Assembly (NCBI GenBank): GCA_001592145.1
Contig: BCWJ01000011.1
Coordinates: forward strand, 1-64,000
Direction of reading: 5' to 3'
Origin: Xylanimicrobium pachnodae JCM 13526 = NBRC 107786
GTDB taxonomy: Bacteria > Actinomycetota > Actinomycetes > Actinomycetales > Cellulomonadaceae
DNA length: 64,000 bases
Below the pieces are notes generated by a model. The model had not been told where the DNA came from. It saw nothing but the letters and a program-made list of their open reading frames with translations, and did no database searches. Position 1 is the stretch's first letter. Every line of letters starts with the position of its first letter. Shown in pieces: positions 16,969-26,163 of the stretch. The position numbers were made by a program, and so were the translations under genes.

Positions 16969-19023
16969 TCAGGCCGGCTCGCCCAGCGCGCGGCGCAGCA
17001 CCCGCACGCCCCCCGCCGGCACCTGCGCCTCACCGTCGGTCACCTCTCGCGTGACGGCGTCGACGGTGCCGGGAGCCACCGGCACCCGGGCGGGGGTGTC
17101 GGTGTGGTTGATCGCCACGGTCCACTCGGCATCGACGTCGGCGCGGCGCACCACCTCGACGTCCTCGGGCAGCCCGGACGTGACGACACCGGCGTCGGCG
17201 TACACGCGGGACATGAGCGGCGCGAGCTCGTCGGCGTCGAGCACCGTCGACAGGTACCAGCCGACACCCGCGCCGCGCGCGTGGCGGGTCACGGCGGCCT
17301 CGCCCTCGGCGGGGCCGCTCCCATAACGGCCGACGACGTCGGCGCCGCTCAGGGTGAGCGCCTCCGCCCAGACGGTACCGGTCACGGTGGCACCCGACTC
17401 CGCCAGTCCGGTCAGGGTGAGCGACTCGTTCTCGCGCAGCGGCAGGTACTCCTCGACCTGGACGCCGAGCGCGTCGCGCAGCGGGGCCATGAAGCCGCCC
17501 TCGTGCACCCGGTCGTTCTCGTCCACGGCGGCGGCGAAGCAGGACACGAGCAGCGTGCCGCCGCCCTCGACGTAGCGCGTGAGGTTGGCCGCGGCCTCAG
17601 CGGTGAGCAGGTACGACGCCGGGGCGACCACCAGGCGGTAGCGGGACAGGTCGGCCGCTGGGTGGGCGAAGTCGACGCTCACGCCGTCGCGCCACAGGCG
17701 GTCGTAGAACGTCTGGATGCGCTCGCCCGCCTGGAGGTCCTCGCTGGGGCGCCACTCCAGCCCCTGCGCCCAGAGGGACTCCTGGTCCCACAGCAGCGCG
17801 ACGTCGGCCCGGGTCCGCGAACCGACGATGTCGCCGAGCTGGCCGAGCTCGGCGCCGAGCGCGACGACCTCACGCCAGATCCGGCTGTCCGTCCCGGCGT
17901 GCGGCAGCATCGCCGAGTGGAACTTCTCGGCGCCGCTGCGTGAGGCCCGCCACTGGAAGAACATGATCGCGTCGGCGCCGCGGCCCAGGTGGGAGAACGC
18001 GTTGCGGCGCTCCTCCCCGGCCTTCTTGGCGACGTTGCGCGGCTGCCAGTTGACTCCCGACGTCGAGTGCTCCAGGAGCATCCACGGCTTGCCGCCCGCG
18101 ACGGAGCGCGTCAGGTCCGCGGCCTGCGCGAGGGTGACGTAGTTGCGCTCGTCGGCCGCCCACAGGTAGTGGTCGTTCGACACGATGTCGACCTCGCGCC
18201 CCCACGCGAACAGGTCAGTGGCAGGGCACGCCACGGCCATGAAGTTCGTGGTCACGGGCAGCGCGGAGTGCGCACGGATCGCGTCCCGCTCCGCCACGAA
18301 GCACTCGCGCAGCATCGCGTCGCTGAAGCGTGCGAAGTCGAGGCGCTGGGCCGGGTTGGCCACCGACGGCGTCGCCGACGGCACACCGACCTCCTGCCAG
18401 TCGCCGTACACCTGGCCCCAGAACCGGGTGCCCCACGCGGCGTTCAGCCCGTCGAGGGTGCCGTAACGGGCACGCAGCCAGTCGCGGAAGGCGGTCTGCG
18501 CGTGCACCGAGAAGTCCTCGCCCACGGGGGCGCCGTACTCGTTGTGCACGTGCCACAGCACCACGGCGGGGTGGTCGCCGTAGCGCTCCGCCAGCCGGGT
18601 GGCGATCCGCACGGCGTGCTTGCGGTACGCGGCCGACGACGGAGCGGCCATGCCGCGCGACCCGAACCCGAGCACCGTGCCGTCCTTGGCGACGACGCGC
18701 GCGTCGGGGTACTGCCGGAAGAACCAGGCGGGCGGGGACGCCGTCGGCGTACCGAGGTCCACCCGGATGCCGGCGCCGTGCAGCAGGTCGATGACGCGGT
18801 CCAGCCAGGCGAAGTCGAACTCGCCGTCGCGCGGCTCCAGGAGAGCCCAGCTGAAGATGCCGATGCTGACCAGGTTGACGCCGGCCTGCGCCATCAGGGC
18901 GACGTCCTGCTCCCAGACCTCCTCGGGCCACTGCTCGGGGTTGTAGTCACCGCCGTAGCAGACGGCGTCGAGGCCGGGCAGCCAGCCGGAGTACCGCGGA
19001 CCGGGGACGAAGGGGGTCTTCAT
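16969..19023 (-). CDS. Beta-galactosidase, GH42
   Basis: A 684-residue GH42 enzyme hydrolysing terminal beta-galactosyl bonds. The family start (YGGDYNPEQWPEEVWEQD) is followed by the acid/base Glu162 in WHVHNEYGAP and the nucleophile Glu319 in WMLLEHSTSGVNW. A trimerisation domain and a small C-terminal beta domain complete the usual length. There is no signal peptide, so it acts inside the cell on imported galactosides. ATG 19023 has GAGGAG upstream; the frame runs on but without a start site. It is divergent from the binding-protein gene of a sugar ABC importer, 279 bp away, and a second GH42 gene lies 5 kb further on. Confidence 0.93.
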   Translation of the reverse strand: MKTPFVPGPRYSGWLPGLDAVCYGGDYNPEQWPEEVWEQDVALMAQAGVNLVSIGIFSWALLEPRDGEFDFAWLDRVIDLLHGAGIRVDLGTPTASPPAWFFRQYPDARVVAKDGTVLGFGSRGMAAPSSAAYRKHAVRIATRLAERYGDHPAVVLWHVHNEYGAPVGEDFSVHAQTAFRDWLRARYGTLDGLNAAWGTRFWGQVYGDWQEVGVPSATPSVANPAQRLDFARFSDAMLRECFVAERDAIRAHSALPVTTNFMAVACPATDLFAWGREVDIVSNDHYLWAADERNYVTLAQAADLTRSVAGGKPWMLLEHSTSGVNWQPRNVAKKAGEERRNAFSHLGRGADAIMFFQWRASRSGAEKFHSAMLPHAGTDSRIWREVVALGAELGQLGDIVGSRTRADVALLWDQESLWAQGLEWRPSEDLQAGERIQTFYDRLWRDGVSVDFAHPAADLSRYRLVVAPASYLLTAEAAANLTRYVEGGGTLLVSCFAAAVDENDRVHEGGFMAPLRDALGVQVEEYLPLRENESLTLTGLAESGATVTGTVWAEALTLSGADVVGRYGSGPAEGEAAVTRHARGAGVGWYLSTVLDADELAPLMSRVYADAGVVTSGLPEDVEVVRRADVDAEWTVAINHTDTPARVPVAPGTVDAVTREVTDGEAQVPAGGVRVLRRALGEPA

Positions 19024-19212
19024 GGGGCTCCTCACGTTGTCAGGCACCTTTGACTGTGCGCGCTCCCAGCCTAGGCGGCGCCGGGCCGAATACGGGCATC
19101 GAGGCGCCGTTCGGCCCTGCAATGGCACCGTTATCGCGCCGTGACACGTCCCGTGAACACCTGACGCCAACGAGGCGATCCCCTTGCGACACCCCGAAAG
19201 GTGGTGCTAGTA

Positions 19213-19228
19213 CTGTGCACGTTCACAG
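19213..19228. promoter_or_regulatory. Candidate LacI-family operator of the galactoside locus
   Basis: CTGTGCACGTTCACAG is symmetric at 14 of 16 positions around a central CG. It directly follows a promoter-like TTGCGA (19184) and TAGTAC (19208). It sits 75 bp before the binding-protein start, and the same operon encodes a LacI-family regulator. Confidence 0.7.
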
Positions 19229-19302
19229 GCACTGCCCCAGACACCTGGGTGCCAGCAGCGCCGCGAACCGGACACGACCCGTAGAGGGATTTGAGGAGAG
19301 CA

Positions 19303-20553
19303 ATGAGGCTTCACAGGAAGGGGCTCGCCATCGGTGCGGGCCTGACCGCCCTGGCCATGACCCTGACCGCCTGCGGTGGCGGCAACGGCACGGACACCCC
19401 GGCCGCAGGAGACACTCCGGCGGCCGACGGCGGCGAGGCCGTGACGCTGACCGTCTGGGAGTCCGCCAACGAGTCGACGGAGTTCATCCGCCAGGCCGGC
19501 GAGGCGTTCACCGAGCTCCACCCGAACGTCACCATCAACCCGGTCTCGGTCGAGATCGGTGACGCCGCCTCGCAGATCGCCCTCGACGGCCCCGCCGGCG
19601 TCGGCCCCGACGTGTTCACAGCACCTCACGACACGCTCGGCAACCTGCTCGAGCAGGGCATGATCCTGCCCGTCGCCAACCCCGACGCGGTCAAGGAGAA
19701 CTCGCTCGAGTTCGCCACCAACGCGCTGACCTCGGACGGCACGCTGTACGGCTACCCCGTGGCCGCCGAGACGTACGCCATGTACTTCAACAAGGCGCTG
19801 GTCTCCGAGGACGAGGTGCCCACCACGTTCGAGGACCTCATCGCGTTCGCCACCGAGTTCAACGCCGCGAACTCCGGCAAGTTCGGCTTCGTCATGGACG
19901 TCGGCAACTTCTACTACACGTTCCCGTTCATGACCATGGACGGCAACCGGCTCTTCGGCGAAACCGGCACGAACGCCGACGAGCCCGAGGTCAACACGGC
20001 CTCCGCCGTCGAGGGCTTCGGCTACCTCCAGCAGCTCCGCGACATCCTGCCCGTCGCCGCCGGTGACCTCACCACGGACGCCGTGGACGGCCTCTTCGGC
20101 GCCGGCACGGCCGCGATCCACATCTCGGGTCCGTGGAACGTCGAGGCGTTCGCCAACCAGGGCATCGACTTCGGCGTCGTCCCGATGTTCTCGCTGCCCG
20201 GCCAGGACACCCCCGCCGTCAGCTTCTCCGGCGTGCGCACCGCGTTCGTCTCCGCGTTCTCCGAGCACCCGGACGAGGCCGCCGCGTTCGCTGAGTTCCT
20301 CACCACTCCGGAGATGCAGCAGCTCCGCACCGACGTCACCGGTTCGATGAGCATCTCGACGTCCGACATCACGTACGAGAACGACGCCATCGAGGGCTTC
20401 GCCGCGCAGCTCGAGCACTCGTTCGCGATGCCGTCGATCCCGCGCATGGCTGCCGTGTGGGACGCCCTGAACGCCGCCTCGGCGAACATCTGGGACGGTG
20501 CCGAGCCGCAGAGCGAGCTCGACTCCGCCACCCAGGTGATCCTCGCGGACTGA
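19303..20553 (+). CDS. Sugar ABC transporter binding lipoprotein (galactoside)
   Basis: A 416-residue extracytoplasmic binding protein of the MalE/CUT1 group. The signal peptide ends in the lipobox LTAC with lipid Cys24, followed by a Gly/Ala/Thr linker and the mature domain (VTLTVWESANESTEFIRQAG). The fold matches maltose or cyclodextrin and galactan-oligosaccharide binding proteins. ATG 19303 has a strong TGAGGAG. It is the first gene of an operon with two permeases and a LacI regulator, between two GH42 beta-galactosidases, so beta-galacto-oligosaccharides or lactose are the likely ligands (inference). A LacI-type operator precedes it and a GC-rich hairpin follows its stop. Confidence 0.9.
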   Translation: MRLHRKGLAIGAGLTALAMTLTACGGGNGTDTPAAGDTPAADGGEAVTLTVWESANESTEFIRQAGEAFTELHPNVTINPVSVEIGDAASQIALDGPAGVGPDVFTAPHDTLGNLLEQGMILPVANPDAVKENSLEFATNALTSDGTLYGYPVAAETYAMYFNKALVSEDEVPTTFEDLIAFATEFNAANSGKFGFVMDVGNFYYTFPFMTMDGNRLFGETGTNADEPEVNTASAVEGFGYLQQLRDILPVAAGDLTTDAVDGLFGAGTAAIHISGPWNVEAFANQGIDFGVVPMFSLPGQDTPAVSFSGVRTAFVSAFSEHPDEAAAFAEFLTTPEMQQLRTDVTGSMSISTSDITYENDAIEGFAAQLEHSFAMPSIPRMAAVWDALNAASANIWDGAEPQSELDSATQVILAD

Positions 20554-20564
20554 GCCGCGCACCC

Positions 20565-20672
20565 GTGGCCGCCCGGTTGCCGGCCCCCAGCCGCCCGGGC
20601 GGCCACGCCCGCGTGAGCCCATCCGGCCACGCCTGCGTGAGCCCACCCAGCCACGCCCCTTCCGTTTCCACC
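20565..20672 (+). repeat. Intercistronic hairpin and 24-bp direct repeats
   Basis: A perfect 12-bp stem (GTGGCCGCCCGG at 20565-20576 / CCGGGCGGCCAC at 20595-20606) follows the binding-protein stop. Overlapping its right arm, a 24-bp unit beginning GGCCACGCC recurs at 20601, 20625 and, partly, 20649. The hairpin probably limits read-through or protects the upstream mRNA, so that binding protein is made in excess of the permeases. Confidence 0.7.
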
Positions 20673-20706
20673 CTTTCCCGGTCGATCACTCGATGAGGAG
20701 TCAGAC

Positions 20707-22074
20707 GTGTCCACCCTGACGGCAGAGCAGCTCGGCGGGCGCGCCGCCATACCGCCCGGTCCCGGCCGCGCACAACTCGTGGACCCCCGGCGGGTCCGGC
20801 TGTTGTCCTTCCTGTTCATGGGCCTGGCGCACGTCACCGTGCTCAAGGACCGTGTTCGGGGCATCGCCTTCATGCTCGTCGAGCTGGTGTTCCTCGTGAC
20901 CCTTCCCACCACGCTGGGCATGGTCGGCGGGCTCATCACGCTGGGCGAGCCGCAACCGCACCTGCCGATCCGCGAGCGCCCCAACTCGCTGTTCATGATG
21001 ATCGACGGCGTCATGATCCTCGCGGTGTTCGCCATCTTCGCGGCGTTCTACGTGGTCTCCGTGAAGTCGGCCGCGAAGCTGGCTGACGAGATCAACACAC
21101 GCGGGTTCCCCGACGCCCACCAGAAGCGGTTCAGCGCGGTGGCCGATCGGGCGTTCCCGGTGATCGGCCTCGCTCCCACGTTCGTGATGATCGCGTTCTT
21201 CGTGGTGGTGCCGCTGCTGTTCTCCGCTCTCGTGGCCTTCACCAACTACGCCGCGCCGGGCAACATCCCCCCGGCGAACACGATCGACTGGGTGGGTCTC
21301 GACAACTTCCGCCGGCTGTTCGGCGGCAACCAGCTCTGGGGCAGCGCCGTCGCGCGGGTCTTCACCTGGACGATCGTCTGGGCGTTCCTCGCCACGGGAA
21401 CCACCTATATCGGCGGCATGCTCATGGCCGTCGTGCTCAAGAACTCCCGGCTGCGGATCACGCCCTTGTTCCGCGCGATCTTCATCCTCCCCTACGCCAT
21501 CCCCGGTGTCGTCTCGCTGCTCGTGTGGCGCAACATGCTCAACGGCGCGTTCGGCACGGTGAACCGCACCCTCGCGGCGCTCGGGATCACGGACGCCGCC
21601 ATCCCGTGGCTCACGGACCCGAACCTCGCCCGGTTCACCATGGTGATGATCAACCTGTGGGTGGGCTTCCCCTACTTCATGCTGCTCATCACGGGAACGA
21701 TGACGTCGATCCCGGCCGAGACGATCGAGGCGGCGAAGGTGGACGGCGCCACCGACTGGCAGATCTTCCGCCGCATCCAGATGCCGCAGATCGTGTTCCA
21801 GACGATGCCGCTGGTGATCATGAGCTTCGCGCACAACATCAACAACTTCGGCGCGGTGTTCTTCTTGACAGGCGGCGGGCCCAACGTGGGCGACTCCGTG
21901 ACCACGAGCGCGGGTGCCACCGACATCATGGTGAGCTGGATCTTCAACCTCACGGTCAACCTGCAGCAATACCACATGGCATCGGTCCTGGCGATCATGA
22001 TCTTCCTGATCATCGCGCCGTTCGCCATCTACAACTTCCGCCGCACCAAGTCGTACCGGGAAGGTGAGATCTGA
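20707..22074 (+). CDS. Sugar ABC transporter permease (MalF type)
   Basis: A 455-residue CUT1 permease. It has an N-terminal extension with two helices (about residues 50-75 and 95-118), then the usual six-helix core, and the ATPase-contact EAA loop (ETIEAAKVDGATDWQIFRRI). The core signature LPYAIPGVVSLLVWRNMLNG is typical of MalF-like subunits, but unlike the MalF at 33-34.7 kb it lacks the large periplasmic domain. The GTG start has GAGGAG 8 bp upstream. Its stop overlaps the next permease by one base (TGATG), so the two are translated together. It should pair with that permease and the lipoprotein to import galactosides; the ATPase is not in this operon. Confidence 0.92.
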   Translation: MSTLTAEQLGGRAAIPPGPGRAQLVDPRRVRLLSFLFMGLAHVTVLKDRVRGIAFMLVELVFLVTLPTTLGMVGGLITLGEPQPHLPIRERPNSLFMMIDGVMILAVFAIFAAFYVVSVKSAAKLADEINTRGFPDAHQKRFSAVADRAFPVIGLAPTFVMIAFFVVVPLLFSALVAFTNYAAPGNIPPANTIDWVGLDNFRRLFGGNQLWGSAVARVFTWTIVWAFLATGTTYIGGMLMAVVLKNSRLRITPLFRAIFILPYAIPGVVSLLVWRNMLNGAFGTVNRTLAALGITDAAIPWLTDPNLARFTMVMINLWVGFPYFMLLITGTMTSIPAETIEAAKVDGATDWQIFRRIQMPQIVFQTMPLVIMSFAHNINNFGAVFFLTGGGPNVGDSVTTSAGATDIMVSWIFNLTVNLQQYHMASVLAIMIFLIIAPFAIYNFRRTKSYREGEI

Positions 22075-22961
22075 TGGCCACGACATCTGTGACGCGCAGC
22101 GCCCAGCGCGAGATCGACGTCCGCAGGTCGGTCCGTAACCAGCGCATCAACAGCGCCGCGATCGTGTTCGTGCTCGTCCTCGTCTCGATCATCGTCCTGT
22201 GGCCGATCGTGCACATGGTCGCGGCCGCCTTCACCCCGGGGCAGTCGATCGCCCAGATGCCGGTGGTGCCGTTCACCGCGGGGCTCACGACGGAGCACTT
22301 CACCCACCTGTTCAACAACACGAACTATTTGCTCTGGTTCCGGAACACGTTCATCATCGCCACCAGCACGGCACTGGCGACGCTCGTTCTCGCCTCGCTC
22401 GGTGCGTACGTGTTCAGTCGCTTCACGTTCACGTTCAAGAAGTCGTTCATGATGAGCCTGCTCATCCTCAACGTCTTCCCGTCGTTCGTCGGCATGGTCG
22501 CGATCTTCGTGATCCTGCTGCGCATCGGTGGTCTGGACACCCTGTGGGGCCTGGTGCTCGTGTACCTGGCGGGCAACCTGCCGTTCACCACGTGGATGGT
22601 CAAGTCCTACATGGACAACGTCCCGCGTGAGCTCGACGAGGCCGCGCGCATCGACGGTGCGTCGTCGTTCCGCATCTGGGCTCGTATCATCGTGCCCGTG
22701 TGCAAGCCCATCCTGGTGTTCCTCGGCATCACGAGCTTCGTGACGCCGTGGATGGACTTCATCTTCCCGCGCATGGTGCTGCGTTCCCCCGAGAACCAGA
22801 CGATCGCCCTCGGGTTGTTCTCGTTCGTGACCGACCGCAACAACTTCTTCACCACGTTTGCCGCCGGCGCGCTCATCGTGGCCATCCCGTTCATCATCTT
22901 CTTCGTCCTGACCCAGAAGATGCTGGTGTCATCTCTCGCCGGCGCCGCGGTCAAGGGCTGA
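22074..22961 (+). CDS. Sugar ABC transporter permease (MalG type)
   Basis: A 295-residue CUT1 permease with six helices and the EAA loop ELDEAARIDGASSFRIWARI. It ends in AGAAVKG, like MalG subunits. It starts inside the stop of the MalF-type gene (TGATG) and is followed after one base by the LacI-family gene, so all four genes from 19303 to 23979 look like one operon. It forms the membrane channel with the upstream permease. Confidence 0.92.
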   Translation: MATTSVTRSAQREIDVRRSVRNQRINSAAIVFVLVLVSIIVLWPIVHMVAAAFTPGQSIAQMPVVPFTAGLTTEHFTHLFNNTNYLLWFRNTFIIATSTALATLVLASLGAYVFSRFTFTFKKSFMMSLLILNVFPSFVGMVAIFVILLRIGGLDTLWGLVLVYLAGNLPFTTWMVKSYMDNVPRELDEAARIDGASSFRIWARIIVPVCKPILVFLGITSFVTPWMDFIFPRMVLRSPENQTIALGLFSFVTDRNNFFTTFAAGALIVAIPFIIFFVLTQKMLVSSLAGAAVKG

Positions 22962-22962
22962 C

Positions 22963-23979
22963 ATGACGCGAACAGACTCCGGCGTGCGGCGGCCGACCAT
23001 CGCCGATGTCGCCACCGCCGCCGGAGTCTCTCGTGGCACCGTCTCCCGCGTCCTCAACGGCGGGCACTGGGTCTCCCCGCAGGCCCGCACCGCCGTCGAC
23101 GCCGCCATCAGGTCGACGGGGTACCGCGCGAACCCGCACGCCCGATCGCTGGCGACCGGACGGTCCGGCTCGATCGCCTTCCTCCTCACGGAACGGCAGC
23201 AACGGTTGTTCGAGGACCCTGTCTTCCCCTTGCTGCTGCACGGGGCGACCGCGGCGGCGTCGGCCGCAGGACTCCAGATGATCGTGCTGCTCGCCGACAC
23301 GGAGGCCGACAAGAAGCGGGCCGTCGAGTACGCGTCGGCAGGGCACGTCGACGGCGTCCTGCTCATCAGCCGGCACCGGGGCGACACCATCCTCGCCGAG
23401 CTCCTCGACGAGAAGGTGCCCACCGTGACCCTCGGCGCCGCTCTCGACCTCGCGGACCAGGTCTCGACGGTCGCGGCCGACGACCGGGTGGGCGGCCGCC
23501 GTGCGACCGAGCATCTGCTGCGGATCGGGCGGGGCCGGATCGCGACGATCACCGGACCCCTGGACACCCCTGGCGGATCCCTGCGCCTCCAGGGGTACCG
23601 CGACGCCCTCGGCGACGCCTTCGACGAGTCCCTGGTGGTCCACGGCGACTACCGGGTGCCCTCGGGACGCGCCGGGATGACGGAGCTGCTCGACCGGGAC
23701 CTCGGCGTCGACGCCGTGTTCGCCCACAACGACCTCATGGCGATCGGTGCGATCGACACCGCCCGCGAACGCGGGCTGCGCGTCCCCGACGACGTCGCCG
23801 TCATCGGGTTCGACGACTCCGGGCTCGCCGAGCAGTTCGACCCTCCGATCACCACCATGCGCCAACCGTTCGACCGGCTCAGCGCAGAGATGGTCCGCCT
23901 GCTGATGGAGGCCATCGACGGTGAGCCACCCGCCACCGTCATGCTTCCCGCCACCCTCATCGAGCGCGCGAGCGCCTGA
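22963..23979 (+). CDS. LacI-family transcriptional regulator of the galactoside locus
   Basis: A 338-residue LacI/GalR repressor. The N-terminal helix-turn-helix is TIADVATAAGVSRGTVSRVL with the hinge RANPHARSLATGRS; the rest is a periplasmic-binding-protein-like effector domain ending IGFDDSGLAEQFDPPITTMR. It is the last gene of the transporter operon (1 bp after the permease stop), so it would repress its own operon through the operator at 19213-19228 and perhaps both GH42 genes. The effector is presumably a galactoside or its breakdown product. Confidence 0.92.
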   Translation: MTRTDSGVRRPTIADVATAAGVSRGTVSRVLNGGHWVSPQARTAVDAAIRSTGYRANPHARSLATGRSGSIAFLLTERQQRLFEDPVFPLLLHGATAAASAAGLQMIVLLADTEADKKRAVEYASAGHVDGVLLISRHRGDTILAELLDEKVPTVTLGAALDLADQVSTVAADDRVGGRRATEHLLRIGRGRIATITGPLDTPGGSLRLQGYRDALGDAFDESLVVHGDYRVPSGRAGMTELLDRDLGVDAVFAHNDLMAIGAIDTARERGLRVPDDVAVIGFDDSGLAEQFDPPITTMRQPFDRLSAEMVRLLMEAIDGEPPATVMLPATLIERASA

Positions 23980-24063
23980 CGCAGTACCGGGCACCTGATC
24001 CCGGCGATCACGGTCGAGCGTCACGATCCTCGCCTCCACCTGCCCACGAACGGAGTACACACG

Positions 24064-26085
24064 ATGCGCCTGACCTCGATCGCCTACGGTGCGGACTACA
24101 ACCCGGAGCAGTGGAGTGCTCAGACCCTCGACGAAGACATCGCGCTGATGTCCGAGGCCGGCGTCAACGTGGTCTCGCTGGGGATCTTCAGCTGGGCCCT
24201 GCTCGAGCCTTCGGACGGGCGCTACGACCTGGGCTGGCTGCGGCAGATCGTCGACCGTCTGCACGCGGCGGGGATCGGCGTGGACCTGGCGACCGCCACC
24301 GCGTCGCCGCCGCCGTGGCTGGGCCGCCGGTACCCGGAGACGTTGCCCGTGGACCAGAACGGCGTCACGTTGAGGTGGGGTTCACGTCAGCAGTACAACC
24401 CCTCCAGTGCGAAGTTCCGCGAGAAGGTCGCCGGGTTGGTGCGTGCCATGGCCGCGGAGTTCGCCGACCATCCCGGCGTCGTCGCCTGGCACATCGGGAA
24501 CGAGTACGCCTGCCACGTCCGCGAGAGCTTCGACCCTGAGAGCGCCGAACGGTTCCGCGCCTGGCTGCGTCGCACGTACGGAACCCTCGACGCCCTCAAC
24601 GACGCGTGGGCGACGACGTTCTGGTCACAGCGGGTCTACGACTGGGACGAGGTGATTCCGCCCGGACCCACGCCGACGATCGCCAACCCGCACCAGCGCA
24701 CGGACTGGAACGCCTTCTGCTCGGACGCGCTGCTCGAGCTGTACTGCCTGGAGCGGGACATCCTCAAGGCCGCCAATCCCAGCATCCCGGTCACCACCAA
24801 CTTCATGGGCCTGTTCGGCGCCCTGGACTACTGGAAGTGGGCCGAGCACGTCGACTTCGTCTCCAACGACTCGTACCCGGACCCGGCGAACCCGCGCGCC
24901 GCCCGCGACTTCGCCTTCCAGAACGATCTGATGCGTTCCCTCGGAGGCGGCAAGCCCTTCATCCAGATGGAGCAGGTCACCTCCGCTGTGCAGTGGCGCC
25001 CCCGCAACACGCCCAAGCGACCCGGGCAGTACGGACTGTGGTCGATCCAGGCGGTCGCACAGGGCGCGGACGGGATCCTGAACTTCCAGTGGCGTCAGTC
25101 TCCCGGCGGCGCCGAGGCCCTGCACGGTGCGATGGTTCCGCACGCGGGCCGTGACACCCGGGTGTGGGACGAGGTCGTGGACCTGGGCGCGCGGCTCACC
25201 GACCTCTCCGCCGTGGTCGGCACCCGGGTGGAGCCCAGGGTCGCGATCGTGTGGGACTACGCCAACGCGTGGACCCAGGCCAACGCGTGCGGTCCGGTCA
25301 CCGATCGCGTTCCCGACATCGAAGCGCGGGCCTGGCACGGCTCCCTGTGGGAGCTCGGGATTCCGGCCGACTTCGCGCATCCGGGCGGGGACCTCACGCG
25401 CTACGACCTGATCATCGTGCCCGCGCTGTACCGCTTGACGGACGCCCACGCCGCTCGCCTGCGCGAGGCCGTGGCCGGCGGGGCGGTCATGGTCGTGACC
25501 TACCTGTCGGGCTATGTCGACGAACGCGGGCATGCCGTCCTGGGCGGCTACCTCAGCACGATCGCGGACGTGCTCGGTGTGCGGGTCACGGAGCCCGTCG
25601 CGCTCGGCGCCCGCCCGGACGTGGACGGCCGGGCCGAGCCCCTCGACCCGCTCACGGACCGGGTGAGCTCCGTCGTGGGCACCCCGGGGGCGAACGACAG
25701 CGTCCGGCTCGTCGCCCCCGATGGGTCGGCGTGGGCCGGGTCCGGCCTCGGATGGTCGGAACGCATCGCCGTCGACGACGCTGCGGTGACGGTGGTCGCA
25801 GTGTTCGACGAGGCCGACGTCGAGGGTCTTCCCGCGGTGACCGTCCGCGCACATCCCCACGGAGGCGCAGCCTGGTACGTCGGCACGTCGCTCGACGCGC
25901 GTGGCCGGGACTCGGTGCTGCGCCGCACGCTCGGCGACGCCGGGATCGCGGTGCCGGACCTCCCCGCTGGCGTGCAACGGCTCGAGCGCGGGGGCCTGAC
26001 GTTCTGGCTCAACCACTCGGACGTCACCACCACCGTGGACGGCATCGACCTCGGGCCGCGTTCGGTGCACATGGCCCGACCGTGA
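24064..26085 (+). CDS. Beta-galactosidase, GH42 (second copy)
   Basis: A 673-residue GH42 enzyme that differs clearly from the copy at 17-19 kb. The family opening is AYGADYNPEQWSAQTLDEDI, the acid/base is Glu147 in WHIGNEYACH, and the nucleophile is Glu303 in FIQMEQVTSAVQW. No signal peptide is present. It begins 84 bp after the LacI regulator stop with ACGGAG before the ATG, and may be part of the same transcript or have its own promoter. Two intracellular GH42 enzymes in one locus suggest different linkage or chain-length preferences for imported galacto-oligosaccharides; which does which cannot be read here. Confidence 0.93.
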   Translation: MRLTSIAYGADYNPEQWSAQTLDEDIALMSEAGVNVVSLGIFSWALLEPSDGRYDLGWLRQIVDRLHAAGIGVDLATATASPPPWLGRRYPETLPVDQNGVTLRWGSRQQYNPSSAKFREKVAGLVRAMAAEFADHPGVVAWHIGNEYACHVRESFDPESAERFRAWLRRTYGTLDALNDAWATTFWSQRVYDWDEVIPPGPTPTIANPHQRTDWNAFCSDALLELYCLERDILKAANPSIPVTTNFMGLFGALDYWKWAEHVDFVSNDSYPDPANPRAARDFAFQNDLMRSLGGGKPFIQMEQVTSAVQWRPRNTPKRPGQYGLWSIQAVAQGADGILNFQWRQSPGGAEALHGAMVPHAGRDTRVWDEVVDLGARLTDLSAVVGTRVEPRVAIVWDYANAWTQANACGPVTDRVPDIEARAWHGSLWELGIPADFAHPGGDLTRYDLIIVPALYRLTDAHAARLREAVAGGAVMVVTYLSGYVDERGHAVLGGYLSTIADVLGVRVTEPVALGARPDVDGRAEPLDPLTDRVSSVVGTPGANDSVRLVAPDGSAWAGSGLGWSERIAVDDAAVTVVAVFDEADVEGLPAVTVRAHPHGGAAWYVGTSLDARGRDSVLRRTLGDAGIAVPDLPAGVQRLERGGLTFWLNHSDVTTTVDGIDLGPRSVHMARP

Positions 26086-26163
26086 TCGACGCGCTCACCG
26101 CGGTCGGCCGCTCGCGGTGAGCGCTTGTCCAGGATCGGTTGGCGTGGAGCCGCCGTGGAGCCG

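Noticed and set aside
13944-17054. A 1036-residue open frame on plus across the FAD oxidase and MFS genes
   Set aside because: It overlaps genes with full catalytic or membrane signatures in other frames, and its own translation is Arg-rich without structure.
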